Shown here piece by piece: positions 54,501-64,000 of a stretch of 64,000 nt of DNA (position 1 is the first letter of the stretch; each line of letters opens with the position of its first letter). The stretch is taken from contig NW_017804009.1 of NCBI RefSeq assembly GCF_001625305.1, positions 791,461 to 855,460 on the forward strand, read 5' to 3'. This DNA is from Branchiostoma belcheri. Taxonomy: Eukaryota > Chordata > Leptocardii > Amphioxiformes > Branchiostomatidae. The notes under the pieces are model-generated. The model saw only the letters and a program-made list of their open reading frames with translations, did no database searches and was not told where the DNA came from. The position numbers were made by a program, and so were the translations under genes.

Positions 54501-56060
54501 TAAATGTGGTCACAGGTTTGTTCTTGTTTGAGACGCTAAGTTGTTCTATGTATTCCCTCTCTCCCCAGTTTGAGTACCAGCAGGCCCAGTTGGAGGCAGA
54601 GATAGAGAACCTTTCCTGGAAGATAGAACGTGCCGAGCAGACAGACAGAGGGGTGAGATGATGTTTCTCATGCAGACTGTAAATCTTTTCATATTCGTAG
54701 TGCTGCATACCAGTTCACTGGACTTGGATCCGGACTTGAAAGAATGTTTAGGTTCAAGTCCAAAAAAACTAAAAGTCAAGAACTGAGTCCGGACTTATTA
54801 CCATAAAAGACCATTTCACATACCCCGTTTCTTTCCAAACCACCTAAAACCTTCCGTAGATTGCAAAATCTTTGCTGCAAAATGAAGAAAGCATTGCCAT
54901 CGGGCATCGTCAAGTACCGGCCTCCATGTTATGTGGCCAAAGTTTCACCAAAACAACATTGCAAGGATGACAACATGCAATTTTGTATATGCATGTGGGA
55001 ACGAATTTATGCCATGGGTTTAGGTCCGGACTTACAAGTCCGGAACTGAACCTAAACCTCTGGACCTGAACCTAAATGTGGGTTTAGGTATGCAGCACTA
55101 CATATTCGCAGTAGCAAAATTTTGTGGTCTGAGAAAAATGGACATGTTTGAAGAACTATTTGTTCCTGGTGGCGGCAGGTGCATAAGAAAGAAAGTCAGC
55201 ATTTTATTTGGTTGCAATAATGATAAATTCACTGTACCGAAGTGACCGTGAATATAAAAGTACTGCGAAACTTTGCAGGGATTGAAACACCCACTTGCAA
55301 CATGCAATTTGCATGTGGGTTTCAACATATGCATATGTGTTTCACATCATCTTTATTGAATTGACAACACAATTAAAACAATACACAAGATGAAGGGTTA
55401 AAAACACCTCGGTCGGCCCTTTCAAGCAGATCAACATTGATCAAGAGCGCAAGGTTAAAAACACAATAAGATGCGGTGCATCAGCCATCAATATAATCTA
55501 TTGCACGTTATAAGTATTCTGTGTGAACATACAATTTTGCATGTTGAACTAATGAGTGGAGTTTAAAGTTTCAAGCAATTGCAACTATTTCCATGTAAGG
55601 CCACACCAATTTAATTTCTTGGTTAACGGATTTGCCCGCTACATTTTTTTCTGATTTGCAAAAAGAAAAATTCAGAATCAACTGCAAAATGCTCATATTT
55701 TGCCCTAAACAGTTGAAAACAGTCCTTTTCTTCCAAGTTGTTACAGTTATTCCATCTTTCAATGCAGTGGTATCATTAAACGTTCAAAATTCATTGTTTA
55801 AATTTTGAACCAGCCTGGTGTGTTGACTTCATGGCTCCTATCATACCATTTGGGCCATAAGAGGATGCCTAGGCCTGTTTCTTTTTTTTTTCGCCCGCCC
55901 GCTCCATTGTTTTTCTGGAAAAATCCATTAACCAAGAAATTAAATTGGTGTGGCCTAACGGAAAAGTTTTCCTGTCTTCTTCCAGGACTTAGAAAACCAG
56001 ATGGACATCACGGAGAAACGCCGACTGACTCTGCTGAGGGACTTCCAGTCTGAGAGCTAG
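42573..56060 (+). CDS. ARIH2: ARIH2/Triad1 orthologue, RING-between-RING E3 ubiquitin ligase
   Basis: CDS exons: 42573-42710, 43412-43525, 44134-44201, 44469-44535, 46265-46412, 47557-47681, 48406-48515, 49064-49181, 49610-49660, one of 50703-50724 or 50751-50772, 51093-51116, 52042-52169, 53485-53628, 54277-54345, 54569-54652 and 55986-56060. The frame is continuous for 494 residues (human 493). An acidic N-terminus ([16 protein letters not shown]) is followed by RING1 (CPVCLQAQ...[10 protein letters not shown]), the IBR domain (CPGPDC...CKKCKTC...C), RING2 ([19 protein letters not shown]...[10 protein letters not shown]) and the Ariadne domain ([40 protein letters not shown]). The cysteine in NHMQC (residue 315 here) is the ubiquitin-thioester cysteine by homology. 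ARIH2 acts with neddylated cullin-5 ligases (family knowledge). Introns hold many transposons. The RING2 module is split over three tiny exons (51, 22 and 24 nt). Confidence 0.96.
42858..43290. mobile_element. Family A compact transposon, copy in ARIH2 intron
   Basis: ggccatgttgatttgattat and atatcaaatcaacatgacc with ggatgacgtcc/ggatgtcatcc subtermini. No ORF. Confidence 0.8.
44220..44380. mobile_element. Family A right part only
   Basis: ttgttcaaccttcatgacca then gtcatccatataatcaaatc and caacatggcc; it begins 19 bp after an ARIH2 donor and has no left end. Confidence 0.7.
44685..44985. mobile_element. gtgcaccca repeat, inverted pair
   Basis: Left ggtacactggtgcacccaaa, right gggtgctacatgcacccagt; same family as 23290-23415 and 46450-47190. 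Confidence 0.55.
45127..46052. mobile_element. hAT-type non-autonomous transposon (926 bp)
   Basis: Ends TAGGGGTGGGTACCGGTTC and GAACCGGTACCCACCCCTA; both flanks are atacagac (45119-45126 and 46053-46060), an exact 8-bp duplication. No transposase ORF is seen. Confidence 0.92.
46450..47190. mobile_element. gtgcaccca repeat split by a family B element
   Basis: Left part ggtgcactggggtgcaatgg (about 46475) and right part gggtgcacagctccaaattt (about 47130) flank the family B copy 46590-46957, which is therefore younger. Confidence 0.6.
46590..46957. mobile_element. Family B compact transposon
   Basis: TAA-ggccacaccaatttaattt ... aaattggtgtggcc-TAA. No ORF. Confidence 0.85.
48538..48869. mobile_element. 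Family B compact transposon, diverged
   Basis: aggccacaccaatttcattt at the left; atccaaattgttgtggcc at the right; starts 22 bp after an ARIH2 donor. Confidence 0.7.
49993..50213. mobile_element. Family L compact transposon
   Basis: TA-ctgtaaatcactttatattt ... aatataaagtgatttacag-TA; TA target duplication, no ORF. Confidence 0.75.
50703..50724 (+). CDS. ARIH2: ARIH2 microexon version a (QCFKCKH), carries the catalytic Cys
   Basis: This 22-nt exon is flanked by an acceptor (ctcttctgcag) and a donor (gtgagt). It joins CNHM upstream and DFCWMC downstream to give NHM-QCFKCKH-DFCW, which matches the vertebrate ARIH2 sequence type. The first Cys is the RING2 active-site Cys by homology and the second is a zinc ligand. 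Skipping the exon shifts the frame. Confidence 0.9.
50751..50772 (+). CDS. ARIH2: ARIH2 microexon version b (QCYQCRY), alternative catalytic loop
   Basis: A second 22-nt exon starts 26 bp after version a, with its own acceptor (tgtcttccag) and donor (gtaggt). Sixteen of 22 bases match version a. Both Cys codons and the Gln codon are kept, while all four other complete codons change (F to Y, K to Q, K to R, H to Y). It splices in the same phase into DFCWMC. Using both copies (44 nt) would break the frame, and the 26-bp spacer is too short to be removed as an intron, so mutually exclusive use is predicted. Expression is not shown. Confidence 0.8.
51144..51480. mobile_element. Family A, strongly diverged
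   Basis: ttaggccattttaatgcaaa at the left with gggtgacatccg; core tattggaaaaagatataatg and catgaccatgtacat. The right end is missing. Confidence 0.5.
52190..52558. mobile_element. Family B compact transposon
   Basis: TAA-ggccacaccatcttaattt ... aaattggtgtggcc-TAA; 20 bp after an ARIH2 donor. Confidence 0.85.
52827..53484 (+). repeat. ARIH2: Minisatellite abutting an ARIH2 3' splice site
   Basis: Units of roughly 60-90 bp with ccaggaattcaaatgaacca and cttgttctgttggaa recur about seven times and run into the acceptor of exon 53485-53628, whose upstream bases (ccaggaattcaaatggacca, gttgattgtttcag) are a diverged unit. Confidence 0.8.
54698..55100. mobile_element. hAT-type non-autonomous transposon, copy 2 (403 bp)
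   Basis: Ends TAGTGCTGCATACC and GGTATGCAGCACTA; flanks are both catattcg (54690-54697 and 55101-55108). Same family as 37948-38343, inverted. It sits inside a family L element (ctgtaaatc at about 54677 and the remainder after 55101). Confidence 0.9.
55598..55956. mobile_element. Family B compact transposon
   Basis: TAA-ggccacaccaatttaattt ... aaattggtgtggcc-TAA; ends about 30 bp before the last ARIH2 exon. About 55340-55560 before it is an unclassified stretch. Confidence 0.85.
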
Positions 56061-56447
56061 CCTTCCTCTCTTCACCCCCCTCCCCCTTCTCACCACCACC
56101 TCACAACATCACCTCATCACTTCTGAGCAGGGATGTACTGTATACCAACCCCCCCCTGTTTTCTTCAACCCCCCTGCCCCCAAGCCTCTTTGTTGAAATG
56201 AAGGGGGGAGGGGGGTCCAAGGTCAATTGTAGGTCACAGAATGCTGGCACTCTTGGCAGAGCTTATAATTATTTTCCTGGCATCAGATGTCTACTAAGTA
56301 ATGTATACCCTCAAGGCCTCAACCCATGGACTTGCTGCTAGTCGTACACATTAGCCCCTACTACTGCTGCCTTCCAGCTTTAAAATGATTACAACAAAGC
56401 CGTGTACACAGTACACACAGATGTCAGAGCCAGGATTTTGATAGTAA

Positions 56448-56846
56448 GGCCATGTTGATTTGATTATATGGATGACATCCTCTGGGAACCCCAAAACTGA
56501 TGCGAGCGTGCGAATAAAAAAAAAGGTTGACCAAAAAAAAAGTTACCTTTATTATGACGTCTATGTAGTCATGAAGGTTGAACAAATGACACACAGAGCA
56601 TTGTATGGTGAATAGACTCTACATTTTCATTTCTTCACATTTTCTTCCTTTGGACTTGATTTGGGCATTCTACGACATTAGTATCATTTTCCAATATTTT
56701 TTGTAATATACGACATATATTTGCTCATCTTGCAGCTGCTTTGTAAATTGTATGATTTACAGTATGGTCAAAAACATTTTATTTTGGAAACGAATGAAAA
56801 TTCATGTCCTCGCGAATGCCATCCTTGTAATCAAATCAACATGGCC
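56448..56846. mobile_element. Family A compact transposon in the ARIH2 3' region
   Basis: ggccatgttgatttgattat and gtaatcaaatcaacatggcc. 56061-56440 before it is probable ARIH2 3' UTR; 56850-57560 has no recognisable gene. Confidence 0.8.
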
Positions 56847-57575
56847 TACTGAGAAACTAAAAAGCTCTCTGTTAGTGTATAGAAGAATCCCTTGTTGGAA
56901 TATTTGTTCATAACTTGTCTCTTTGTTGCATCAAAATTTCATACTGTTACGTCTGACATAGAAGACAAAATGAATTGTTAACAAAAGTCTCTATTCCAAA
57001 ATTCTACGCGGGTTTGTCCAGTTCAGTGAAGCATGGTTTTTCTCTACAAATTGACTGGAAGTTTTCATAATTTCACATGTGAAGTCTTAAAAACTTCTGA
57101 GGTTCAAAAATGTCTTCTCAAGTCTGAAACAAAAGTGTCGTCTTCTCAAGAACTCTGAGCTTTGTCAGATGCCGAAAATCTTCAAACATAATAAGAAGAA
57201 ACAGTTAAATGTGGGGAAAAGGCTAGAGAAAAAAGTACTCAATATCTGTTGCCTGTTTTAACTGCCCTGTACAAGCACAATTCTGACACAGCAAAACCGT
57301 TGGTATATAACTGAAGTCTGTCACCATTTACAATGTATCTATATAATAATTTTCTATCACCGTTGAGGAAAGAGTGAACTAATAGTATGTAGAACAACCT
57401 CAGCAAATGATGAGGACTTTTGCTGCCCAGATTGGTAAAGTAGGAAAATATGAACATCAAGAATTGCTAACACCTCAGGGGCATGGCTTTCTGTATAGCT
57501 AGCACAGTAAGAGGCACCTATACTGGATTTAACAAGAAAAAACAGCTTGTACAATGTACGAAACAACAGTGACGT

Positions 57576-57958
57576 CTAGTTTCATCAGGTTGGTAAGTCA
57601 TTGAATAAAGAGACTCTTTTATACACAACCAAGTCTTTTATTCAGCCGATGTTTCGGTGACCGTCTGTCACCTTCCTCAGGGCAATTCTGACTGGTTCAC
57701 ATTGCACTGCAGTACAGGTGTCACTGCTATAGATGCATTCCCAAACGTAAAAAATATTGTAGATACAGTTCCAGTAACCGTGTAGATATGTAAATACGTT
57801 TGGGAATGCATCTACATTGTATAGCAGCGACACCTGTATTGCAGTGCAATGTGAACCAGTCAGAATTGCCCTGAGGAAGGTGACAGACGGTCACTGAAAC
57901 GTCGGCTGAATGAAAGACTTGGTTGCGTAAAAAAAAAAAAAGTAGTCTCTTTGTTCAA
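57576..57958. mobile_element. Inverted hammerhead-motif element
   Basis: Two head-to-head arms with motif CTGAGGA...GAAAC on the minus (57651-57680) and plus strand (57871-57900). The flanks share caacagtgac, a possible target duplication. Outer arms include aataaagagactctttt. Confidence 0.65.
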
Positions 57959-58168
57959 CAGTGACATCCATTTTGTAGCTTGTATCAACCCAAATAATCA
58001 ATCACCAACATGTAAAATTCTTCAGTCAGTCTCTTACTGAGTATTGTACTATACCAAAGATTTCAGTTAATGAAACATTTGGGTTGTTGAGGCTTAAAGT
58101 GATTTAAATCTGCAACAGTTGTATACCATTCCTTCTAAGTCAAGGCTTGCATTGGCTACTCATCACTA

Positions 58169-58555
58169 AGGCCACACCAATTTAATTCGTTGGTTCTCGG
58201 ATTCGCCTCTTCATTTTTTTCTGATTTGCAAAAAAAAAAAGATTCTCATTCGGAATCAACTCAAAAATGCTCATATTTTACCCTTAACAGTTGAGGAAAG
58301 TCCTTTTCTTCCTAGTTCCCACAGTTTTTCCATCTATCAATGCAGTAGTTTGATTAAAAGTTCGAAATTCATTGTTTAAGTATTAAACTAGCCTTTTGTG
58401 TTGCCTTCATGGCTCCTATTGTAGCATTTGGAGCTATAATAGGATGCCTATATAATAAAAACAGGTCTATAGACCTGTTTTTATTTTCTTTTTTCGCCCT
58501 GTCACTTCATTTTTTTTTTGATCCGAGAAACAACAAATTAAATTGGTGTGGCCTA
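58169..58555. mobile_element. Family B compact transposon
   Basis: TAA-ggccacaccaatttaattc ... aaattggtgtggcc-TAA. No ORF. Confidence 0.85.
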
Positions 58556-58795
58556 AAGTGGAAACGAGTGATACACAGCAACAGTGTAAGTTCTTTTGCT
58601 GAAGGGTAGGCACTTCACAAAAGCAAGGCCTGCTTACAAAAGAAACATAGTCCTAGTCCTGCTTCTATACACTGCCCTTGCTTCATGATGTGTATTATCC
58701 GTAAATAATTTCATCGGGTTCTCACTTTTGTCCTCAACTAGGAGTTTAGGTCTCATACTATCATGAAATTTCATCTGTGTTGGTAGTTACAAGTA

Positions 58796-59110
58796 TGGTT
58801 TTAAGTGAAAACTTTTGTTTCAACACAAGGAATGGTTCTCACCTAGAGCTTTTGACCAGTCACTCTGGTCTTCTTCAGTAGACTGACCCAGTGAGGCTTG
58901 TCACATGGCTTCTCTGAAGTGTGACGTCAACACTGGGTCAAAGGTATCTGGTGAACGATGTCGGTGTTGACACCACACTTNNNNNNNNNNNNNNNNNNNN
59001 TTTTTTGTGTTGGAAAAAAAAAGTTTTAACTCAAAAACGAGTTGAAGTCTTCCTGTATTCATACTCTTCAGTTCCATTATGGTCCACCTTTTTCGGTGGA
59101 CTACTATAAT
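58796..59110. repeat. Repeat with small assembly gap
   Basis: ctcacctagagcttttgacc and ctctggtcttcttcagtag match 35775-35820 in NPAT. Twenty Ns at 58981-59000. 59110-59570 shows no gene. Confidence 0.5.
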
Positions 59111-59572
59111 ACGAACTGTACCCAATATGTTGCACAGTGCTTTGCATAAAGGTACATTGTAGACACTCTTGTGATCTGTGCCATGAAAATCATAAAGCAT
59201 ATCATATAACACAGTGAATTTGTCAACCAAAAGCTGGTATCAGAAAGTGAAGTTTTGTGGAATGGAATAGTTGTATGTTCTGATTCACACATTGAAACAC
59301 TAGTTCAAAATCAGAGCTCTATTAAGAAAAGGGTATTTCTCTTTGATTATGCTCTAAACAATTATAAAGTGAACTGGCTTCTTGTATGTTTGAAAAACGT
59401 ACGTCTGGTTAAAGTTGCAGCCTTCTTTACGCTACTTTTATCTCAGTGAAATTTACAATTGTTTTTTAAGGGTTAATGATTGTGTAATGGTGCCATTGTA
59501 ACCAAATTTCTTGAGTAATGCCATAATGTTAGCTGTGTATTACAATTGACTTGGATCACTGTAACAGTGCTT

Positions 59573-60279
59573 AGGCCACAGCAAGCAAATTTTATGGATG
59601 ACATCGTCTGCAGGCTCCAAAATTAGGGCAGAAAAAAACAAGGCGAGCAAAAAAAGCAAGATTCCTACATTTTCAAATTTCGAGATCAAAAAACCTTGTT
59701 ATACAAGATTTGAGGCAAGAAAACATCACAGCAACAGCTATTCCTGTATTCAACAGTACCTGTCTTTGTAGATGTGTATTTAACAACTAGAAAGGCCGAC
59801 ATTTGCTTGGGAGCAAGTACAGCATATTTCAGTCCATCTCCATCCCACGCAAAAGTGGACTATTCCAAACTTACCCAAGTGCAAAACTGAAAGTTTCTCA
59901 AAAAAATAAATCATACAGTAACTATGTAATTGAGGACAAAGATGCAAGAACAGGCACTTTAAATCTCGACAGCTTTACAATTAACTAGAACAAGAACTTC
60001 CCGTACCATCATGGATATATAGCTACATTGTACATGTACACTACATTTGGTATTCATGTACGATGGAAAACCTTGGACTGTCAACACTTATCATCAAATG
60101 TGAACGATTGTGCCTCAAGTTTGCTGCATCCCTCATGGTCTCTGAACTGATAGACGTTTACGATATTTGCCCATTTTCGGCATGTTGACCACCGTCAAAG
60201 GGCAACAATTTTTTTTTTTAATTGGGCAAAAATTAATGCGTGTGATGATGTCATACATAAAAATTACTTGCTGTGGCCT
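59573..60279. mobile_element. Family C compact transposon, longest copy
   Basis: aggccacagcaagcaaatttt and aaaattacttgctgtggcct, with ggatgacatcgtc / gatgatgtcat subtermini. About 700 bp, no transposase ORF. Confidence 0.75.
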
Positions 60280-60313
60280 TGCATTGAACTATGTTAACCT
60301 GTACCCCTCTCAG

Positions 60314-60379
60314 TACCACCAGTTAAGACAGCAGCTAAAGATATGGGAGAAGGGACGATATGAAAAGACACTGCAATAG
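60314..60379 (+). CDS. Possible orphan terminal coding exon
   Basis: A good acceptor (acccctctcag) is followed by an open 21-codon stretch, YHQLRQQLKIWEKGRYEKTLQ, then a stop. AATAAA lies at 60890-60895. The amphipathic, helix-like composition looks like real protein rather than repeat, but I do not recognise the family and found no partner exons upstream. It lies just past the end of a compact transposon (59573-60279). Confidence 0.3.
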   Translation, partial: YHQLRQQLKIWEKGRYEKTLQ

Positions 60380-60954
60380 GTGTTTGTTGTTCTACGTTTA
60401 AGCAACAGTATTATGATGGTTGAAGTTGCCATAATGTTGTTTTTTCCAGTTATTTGGTGCAAGGCTTGTCGCAAGCTTTCAGTGTTAAAAAACCAGGAGA
60501 GTTGTAAGTTTTATACATGAAGTATCTTTGAGATATAACTGTCCCACATTTCTGTCTGCACTATTCTAAGGTGTAACTATATACTTAACATCAGTTTCAG
60601 TGGATTCGCCAATTCTTTGAGAAAGATTTTGGAACCGAAACATTGCCCTATGCCTAGAATATGGAGAAGAAATTGAGTATGTTGGTTCGCATTTAGTGCA
60701 GGCATTTATAAGTACCACTACAAGTATTTCCATCAGCAATATGGTTATTCCTATGAGAGTTCTATTATGTTAAATGGGAAGAAGAGAAATCTGTATGCTT
60801 GGCGGAAGCATTTTTGTAACGTAAAAAGATGGACTGATTTCGATGTTGCCTCGTAGTAAGTCACAGTAAGGCAGAGTAAAGCAGTTTCAAATAAAAGAAG
60901 AAAAGTTTTATGTATGACTTTGAGTTCCATTATTTTGTAAGCTGCCCTTTTCTA

Positions 60955-61139
60955 CTCTCAAAGCAGAGGTTTGGGTTATTTTTTGTGTTTTAAAACTTTT
61001 TATTGGGGTTTCCATTTTGCACTGGAATTTTTTTTTGGGGGGGGGGTTGAGTGAAAGAAAAATTCCAGTACGTTTTTACAGTAAAAAAAGTCTAAACACG
61101 CCAAAAATAGCCTAAAACCCTAACCTCTGCTTGGAGAGT
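60955..61139. mobile_element. Family D hairpin element
   Basis: ctactctcaaagcagaggtt at the left and ctctgcttggagagtag at the right; inner ccattttgcactggaattt with aaaattccagta. Confidence 0.75.
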
Positions 61140-61168
61140 AGCTGAATTCATCTATGCTTCGTTTGATC

Positions 61169-63725
61169 CATCCTCCCATGGCAGGGGCAGCGGCTCCGAA
61201 TTCCTTCTCCACCCCTTACCCCTGCCGTATAACCTCGCATCTTCTACTCTGTGACCCGATTCCAGGGACACGCTCTCAGCCAATCACGTATCACAGAGAA
61301 AATCTTCAACGCACTTTACATTAAATATTTATGAGCTGCGCTAGCTATCGGAACCAATCATGTCGGCTGTTCAGTAACAAATAAAAACAAACATGGCGTC
61401 GTCTTGGGAAGAGAACTTTTGCGATGCAGGCCGCTGCGGGCGTCGGCGGGGCGCTAGCGTGTGCTGGAGGCTGCGCGGGGATCCCGCCGAGCACGGGGAA
61501 GGTGTTGGCTCGGTGACTTTGCCCCGCACGGCCTCCCCCAACGCGTTAACGGGCTCGTCACCGGGCGGCGGCGGAGTCGCCGGCGGGGAGGGTGACGTCC
61601 CTTCGCCGCCCAAGTCAGAAATGGGGTCATGCCAAATAAGGCAAGCTCATGAATATTAATATTCCTGGGGTCGTAGAGTAGAAGATGCGAGGTTATACGG
61701 CAGGGGTAAGGGGTGGTACGAAGGCCCACAACGACACTTCCACAGCGCGCTTCCAAGGCACCTTCCATAGCGCGATTCTGCTAACCTTCCACAGCGCGAT
61801 TCTGCGAACCTTCCACAGCGCGATTCTGCGAGCCTTCCACAGCGCGATTCTGCGAACCTTCCACAGCGCGATTCTGCGATTCTGCGAACCTTCCACAGCG
61901 CGATTCGAACCTTCCACAGCGCGATTCTGCGAATCTTCCACAGCGCGATTCTGCGAGCCTTCCACAGCGCGATTCTGCGAATCTTCCACAGCGCGATTCT
62001 GCGAACCTTCCACAGCGCGATTCTGCGAGCCTTCCACAGCGCGATTCTGCGAATCTTCCACAGCGCGCTGCCAAGGGACCTTCCATAGCGCGATTCTGCG
62101 AACCTTCCACAGCGTATTGCACGAGGCCCTACAACCCCTCCCCTATTTTAGCGGACGGTCCCTTATAGCCAGCTCAGATACTGTACAAACGTAATCATAT
62201 TTCAACCCCTATTAAAGAGGAAATGATTTATTATATTAAGTACGGATTTGTTGTGTTCTATTTTCTTTTCCTAGCGCACTGGACCAAGGATTCTTTGTAG
62301 GCTATTCTCAACTTTTTTTTTACTTTGTGTGACTCAAGAAGTATAATTTCTAGTAATAAAGATCAAAGGTCTAACATGACATTGTTTTTTATCATCTCTA
62401 AATCTATTCAGCATGATGAGTATTCTGCCCTTATGGGTTACCTGTCAGAATGTATCCAGATGTCTGTATCATAGAAAACTTACAAAAATGAAACACTTCA
62501 CTCTTTCTTTTACAAAATTTTATTGATCCTTACAAACAACATTTTGCATGATATGAAGGTGTATTTCTTTAATTAACATTACTAGTAGGTTTAATTGATT
62601 TTTTTTCTTGCTTGAAGCTAGAAAGAAAGATTGTAAATGTGACCTTTTCTTGCATAAACGAGTATTGTCTTTACTAATGTGACTGTTAGGACTTCAATAT
62701 CTCTTTTCGTACACTGCTTTGTTTTTTCCACTATCTACAGCTTGTACTTTCAAACTTGAAACATGAAAATCCACTACCATAGCATTGTAACTTGTAAGTA
62801 AAGTTGTGATTGTTTGAAATAAATTTCTTCATGAGCGTTCAAATTTAAACATTCAGACAGTAAATACGATTTGTACCATACTTAGAAACTGTGGTCTTCC
62901 CCAACAATGTATAGAAATTGCTTTACATTACAGAGGTGGTATCCGTGATGTCATTTTAAGACATTGACAGAATCTAACTGAATTAATTGATGGCTGAAAT
63001 TAATAACCGAAAAGATAGTTTGCAAGATTCAATGTTCCATAACATAAGGGCCTCGGTGCAGCGCGCTGTGGAAGGTCCACGGAAGAGCGCTATGGAAGGC
63101 CCTTGGCAGCGCGCTGTGGAAGGTTCGCAGAATCGCGCTGTGGAAGGTATATCCTTGGCAGGCGCGCTGTGGAAGGTTCGCAGAATCGCGCTGTGGAAGG
63201 TGACTTGGCAGGCGCGCTGTGGAAGGTTCGCAGAATTGCGCTGTGGAAGGTTCGCAGAATCGCGCTGTGGAAGGTTCGCAGAATCGCGCTGTGGAAGATT
63301 CGCAGAATTGCGCTGTGGAAGGTTCGCAGAATCGCACTGTGGAAGATTCGCAGAATCGCGCTGAGGAAGGTTCGCAGAATCGCGCTGTGGAAGATTCGCA
63401 GAATCGCGCTGTGGAAGGTTCGCAGAATCGCGCTGTGGAAGGTACCTTGGAAGCGCGCTGTGGAAGGTTCGCAGAATCGCGCTGTGGAAGATTCGCAGAA
63501 TCGCGCTGTGGAAGATTCGCAGAATCGCACTGTGGAAGATTCGCAGAATCGTGCTGTGGAAGGCTCGCAGAATCGCGCTGTGGAAGGTTTGCAGAATCGC
63601 GCTGTGGAAGGTCCGCAGAATCGCGCTATGGAAGGTACCTTGGAAGCGCGCTGTGGAAGTGTCGTTGTGGGCCTTCGTAGGGTGGAGAAGGAATTCGGAG
63701 CCGCTGCCCCTGCCATGGGAGGATG
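61169..63725. mobile_element. Foldback transposon with minisatellite arms and 9-bp target duplication
   Basis: Outer 46-bp arms (61169-61214 and 63680-63725) are exact inverses, starting CATCCTCCCATGGCAGGGGC. Both flanks are cgtttgatc (61160-61168, 63726-63734). Inside are inverse arms of a 24-bp minisatellite (cttccacagcgcgattctgc plus gaac): left about 61735-62115, right about 63058-63660. The centre (62130-63050) is AT-rich, with no gene seen. Because the unit is 24 nt, open frames run through the arms in several phases; these are not genes. Confidence 0.9.
61209..61716. mobile_element. Nested inverted-repeat insertion with CpG-rich ORF
   Basis: 49-bp arms (61209-61257, 61668-61716; two mismatches) interrupt the left arm of the foldback, as shown by the uninterrupted right arm at 63679/63680. 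Between them is a CpG-rich block with an ATG-led open frame at 61393-61659 (MASSWEENFCDAGRCGRRRG...). The product is unrecognised; it may be a captured first exon. Confidence 0.7.
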
Positions 63726-63734
63726 CGTTTGATC

Positions 63735-64000
63735 CTGGGTGGATGTTCCCTTCTCTTGCAGTACTAGTGACGGCCGCTAGATGTCACTGCTGACTGGTAC
63801 ACCACCTTGCGCACCAAGGCCAGTGTGTGTAAAACAATCAATAGCCAAGAAGATAAGAACTTATATGTGCGTGACGACTTCTTCAATGAATCCGCAACAA
63901 CAAAAAAGCAAGCTGTTGGCATACGTGTTCCATTATGCAAATGATCCTGTGGTTAAGTAGACAAGTACTACTGGTTTACACTGGTTACTTACTTAGGCCA
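63735..64000. other. Unassigned end of window
   Basis: No gene or repeat is recognised. Confidence 0.4.

Noticed and set aside
61685..63732. Long open frames on both strands (RRIALWKV, AESRCGRF, FHSAILRT types)
   Set aside because: They are translations of a 24-nt minisatellite without stops; three phases and both strands are open alike, which is not coding evidence.

Overview
The window looks like draft genomic DNA from a cephalochordate (amphioxus, Branchiostoma). The basis is a set of deuterostome-type multi-exon genes with short conserved exons, separated by dense compact DNA transposons, tRNA-derived SINEs, LINE 3' ends and minisatellites. Two assembly gaps are present (4328-4971 and 58981-59000). 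Species was not determined. All gene models below were built by eye from splice sites, reading phase and protein similarity.

Layout. (1) 2.9-23.6 kb, plus strand: the 3' part of a receptor tyrosine kinase gene (FGFR/RET-like kinase domain, eight exons seen, N-terminal exons not seen). Its large introns are full of repeats. One exon has a partial tandem copy whose differences are all synonymous, and another has an inverted pseudo-copy 19 kb away. (2) 14.7-16.4 kb, minus strand, inside a kinase intron: a three-exon gene for a 133-residue secreted, acidic, helical protein built from two related exons. (3) 29.5-40.2 kb, minus strand: a 14-exon NPAT orthologue (1308 residues), the S-phase activator of histone transcription, with N-terminal LisH motif and conserved C-terminus. 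(4) 42.6-56.1 kb, plus strand: a complete ARIH2 (Triad1) orthologue, a 494-residue RING-between-RING E3 ubiquitin ligase. NPAT and ARIH2 are head to head and probably share the promoter at about 40.2-40.7 kb, which has CRE, ETS, YY1-like and E2F-like sites. (5) 56-64 kb: repeats, one possible orphan terminal exon (60.3 kb), and a 2.56-kb foldback transposon with 9-bp target duplications and minisatellite arms.

The most notable point is in ARIH2. The catalytic cysteine of RING2 is encoded by a 22-nt microexon present in two tandem, divergent versions only 26 bp apart. Phase and spacing predict that exactly one is used, giving two alternative active-site loops. Second, three splice sites in these two neighbouring genes abut minisatellites, and in the two NPAT cases the repeat unit clearly contains the exon end plus the 5' splice site. 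Third, many interspersed repeats carry a CTGANGA-stem-GAAA motif with compensatory stem changes, resembling the hammerhead ribozyme core of Penelope-like elements.
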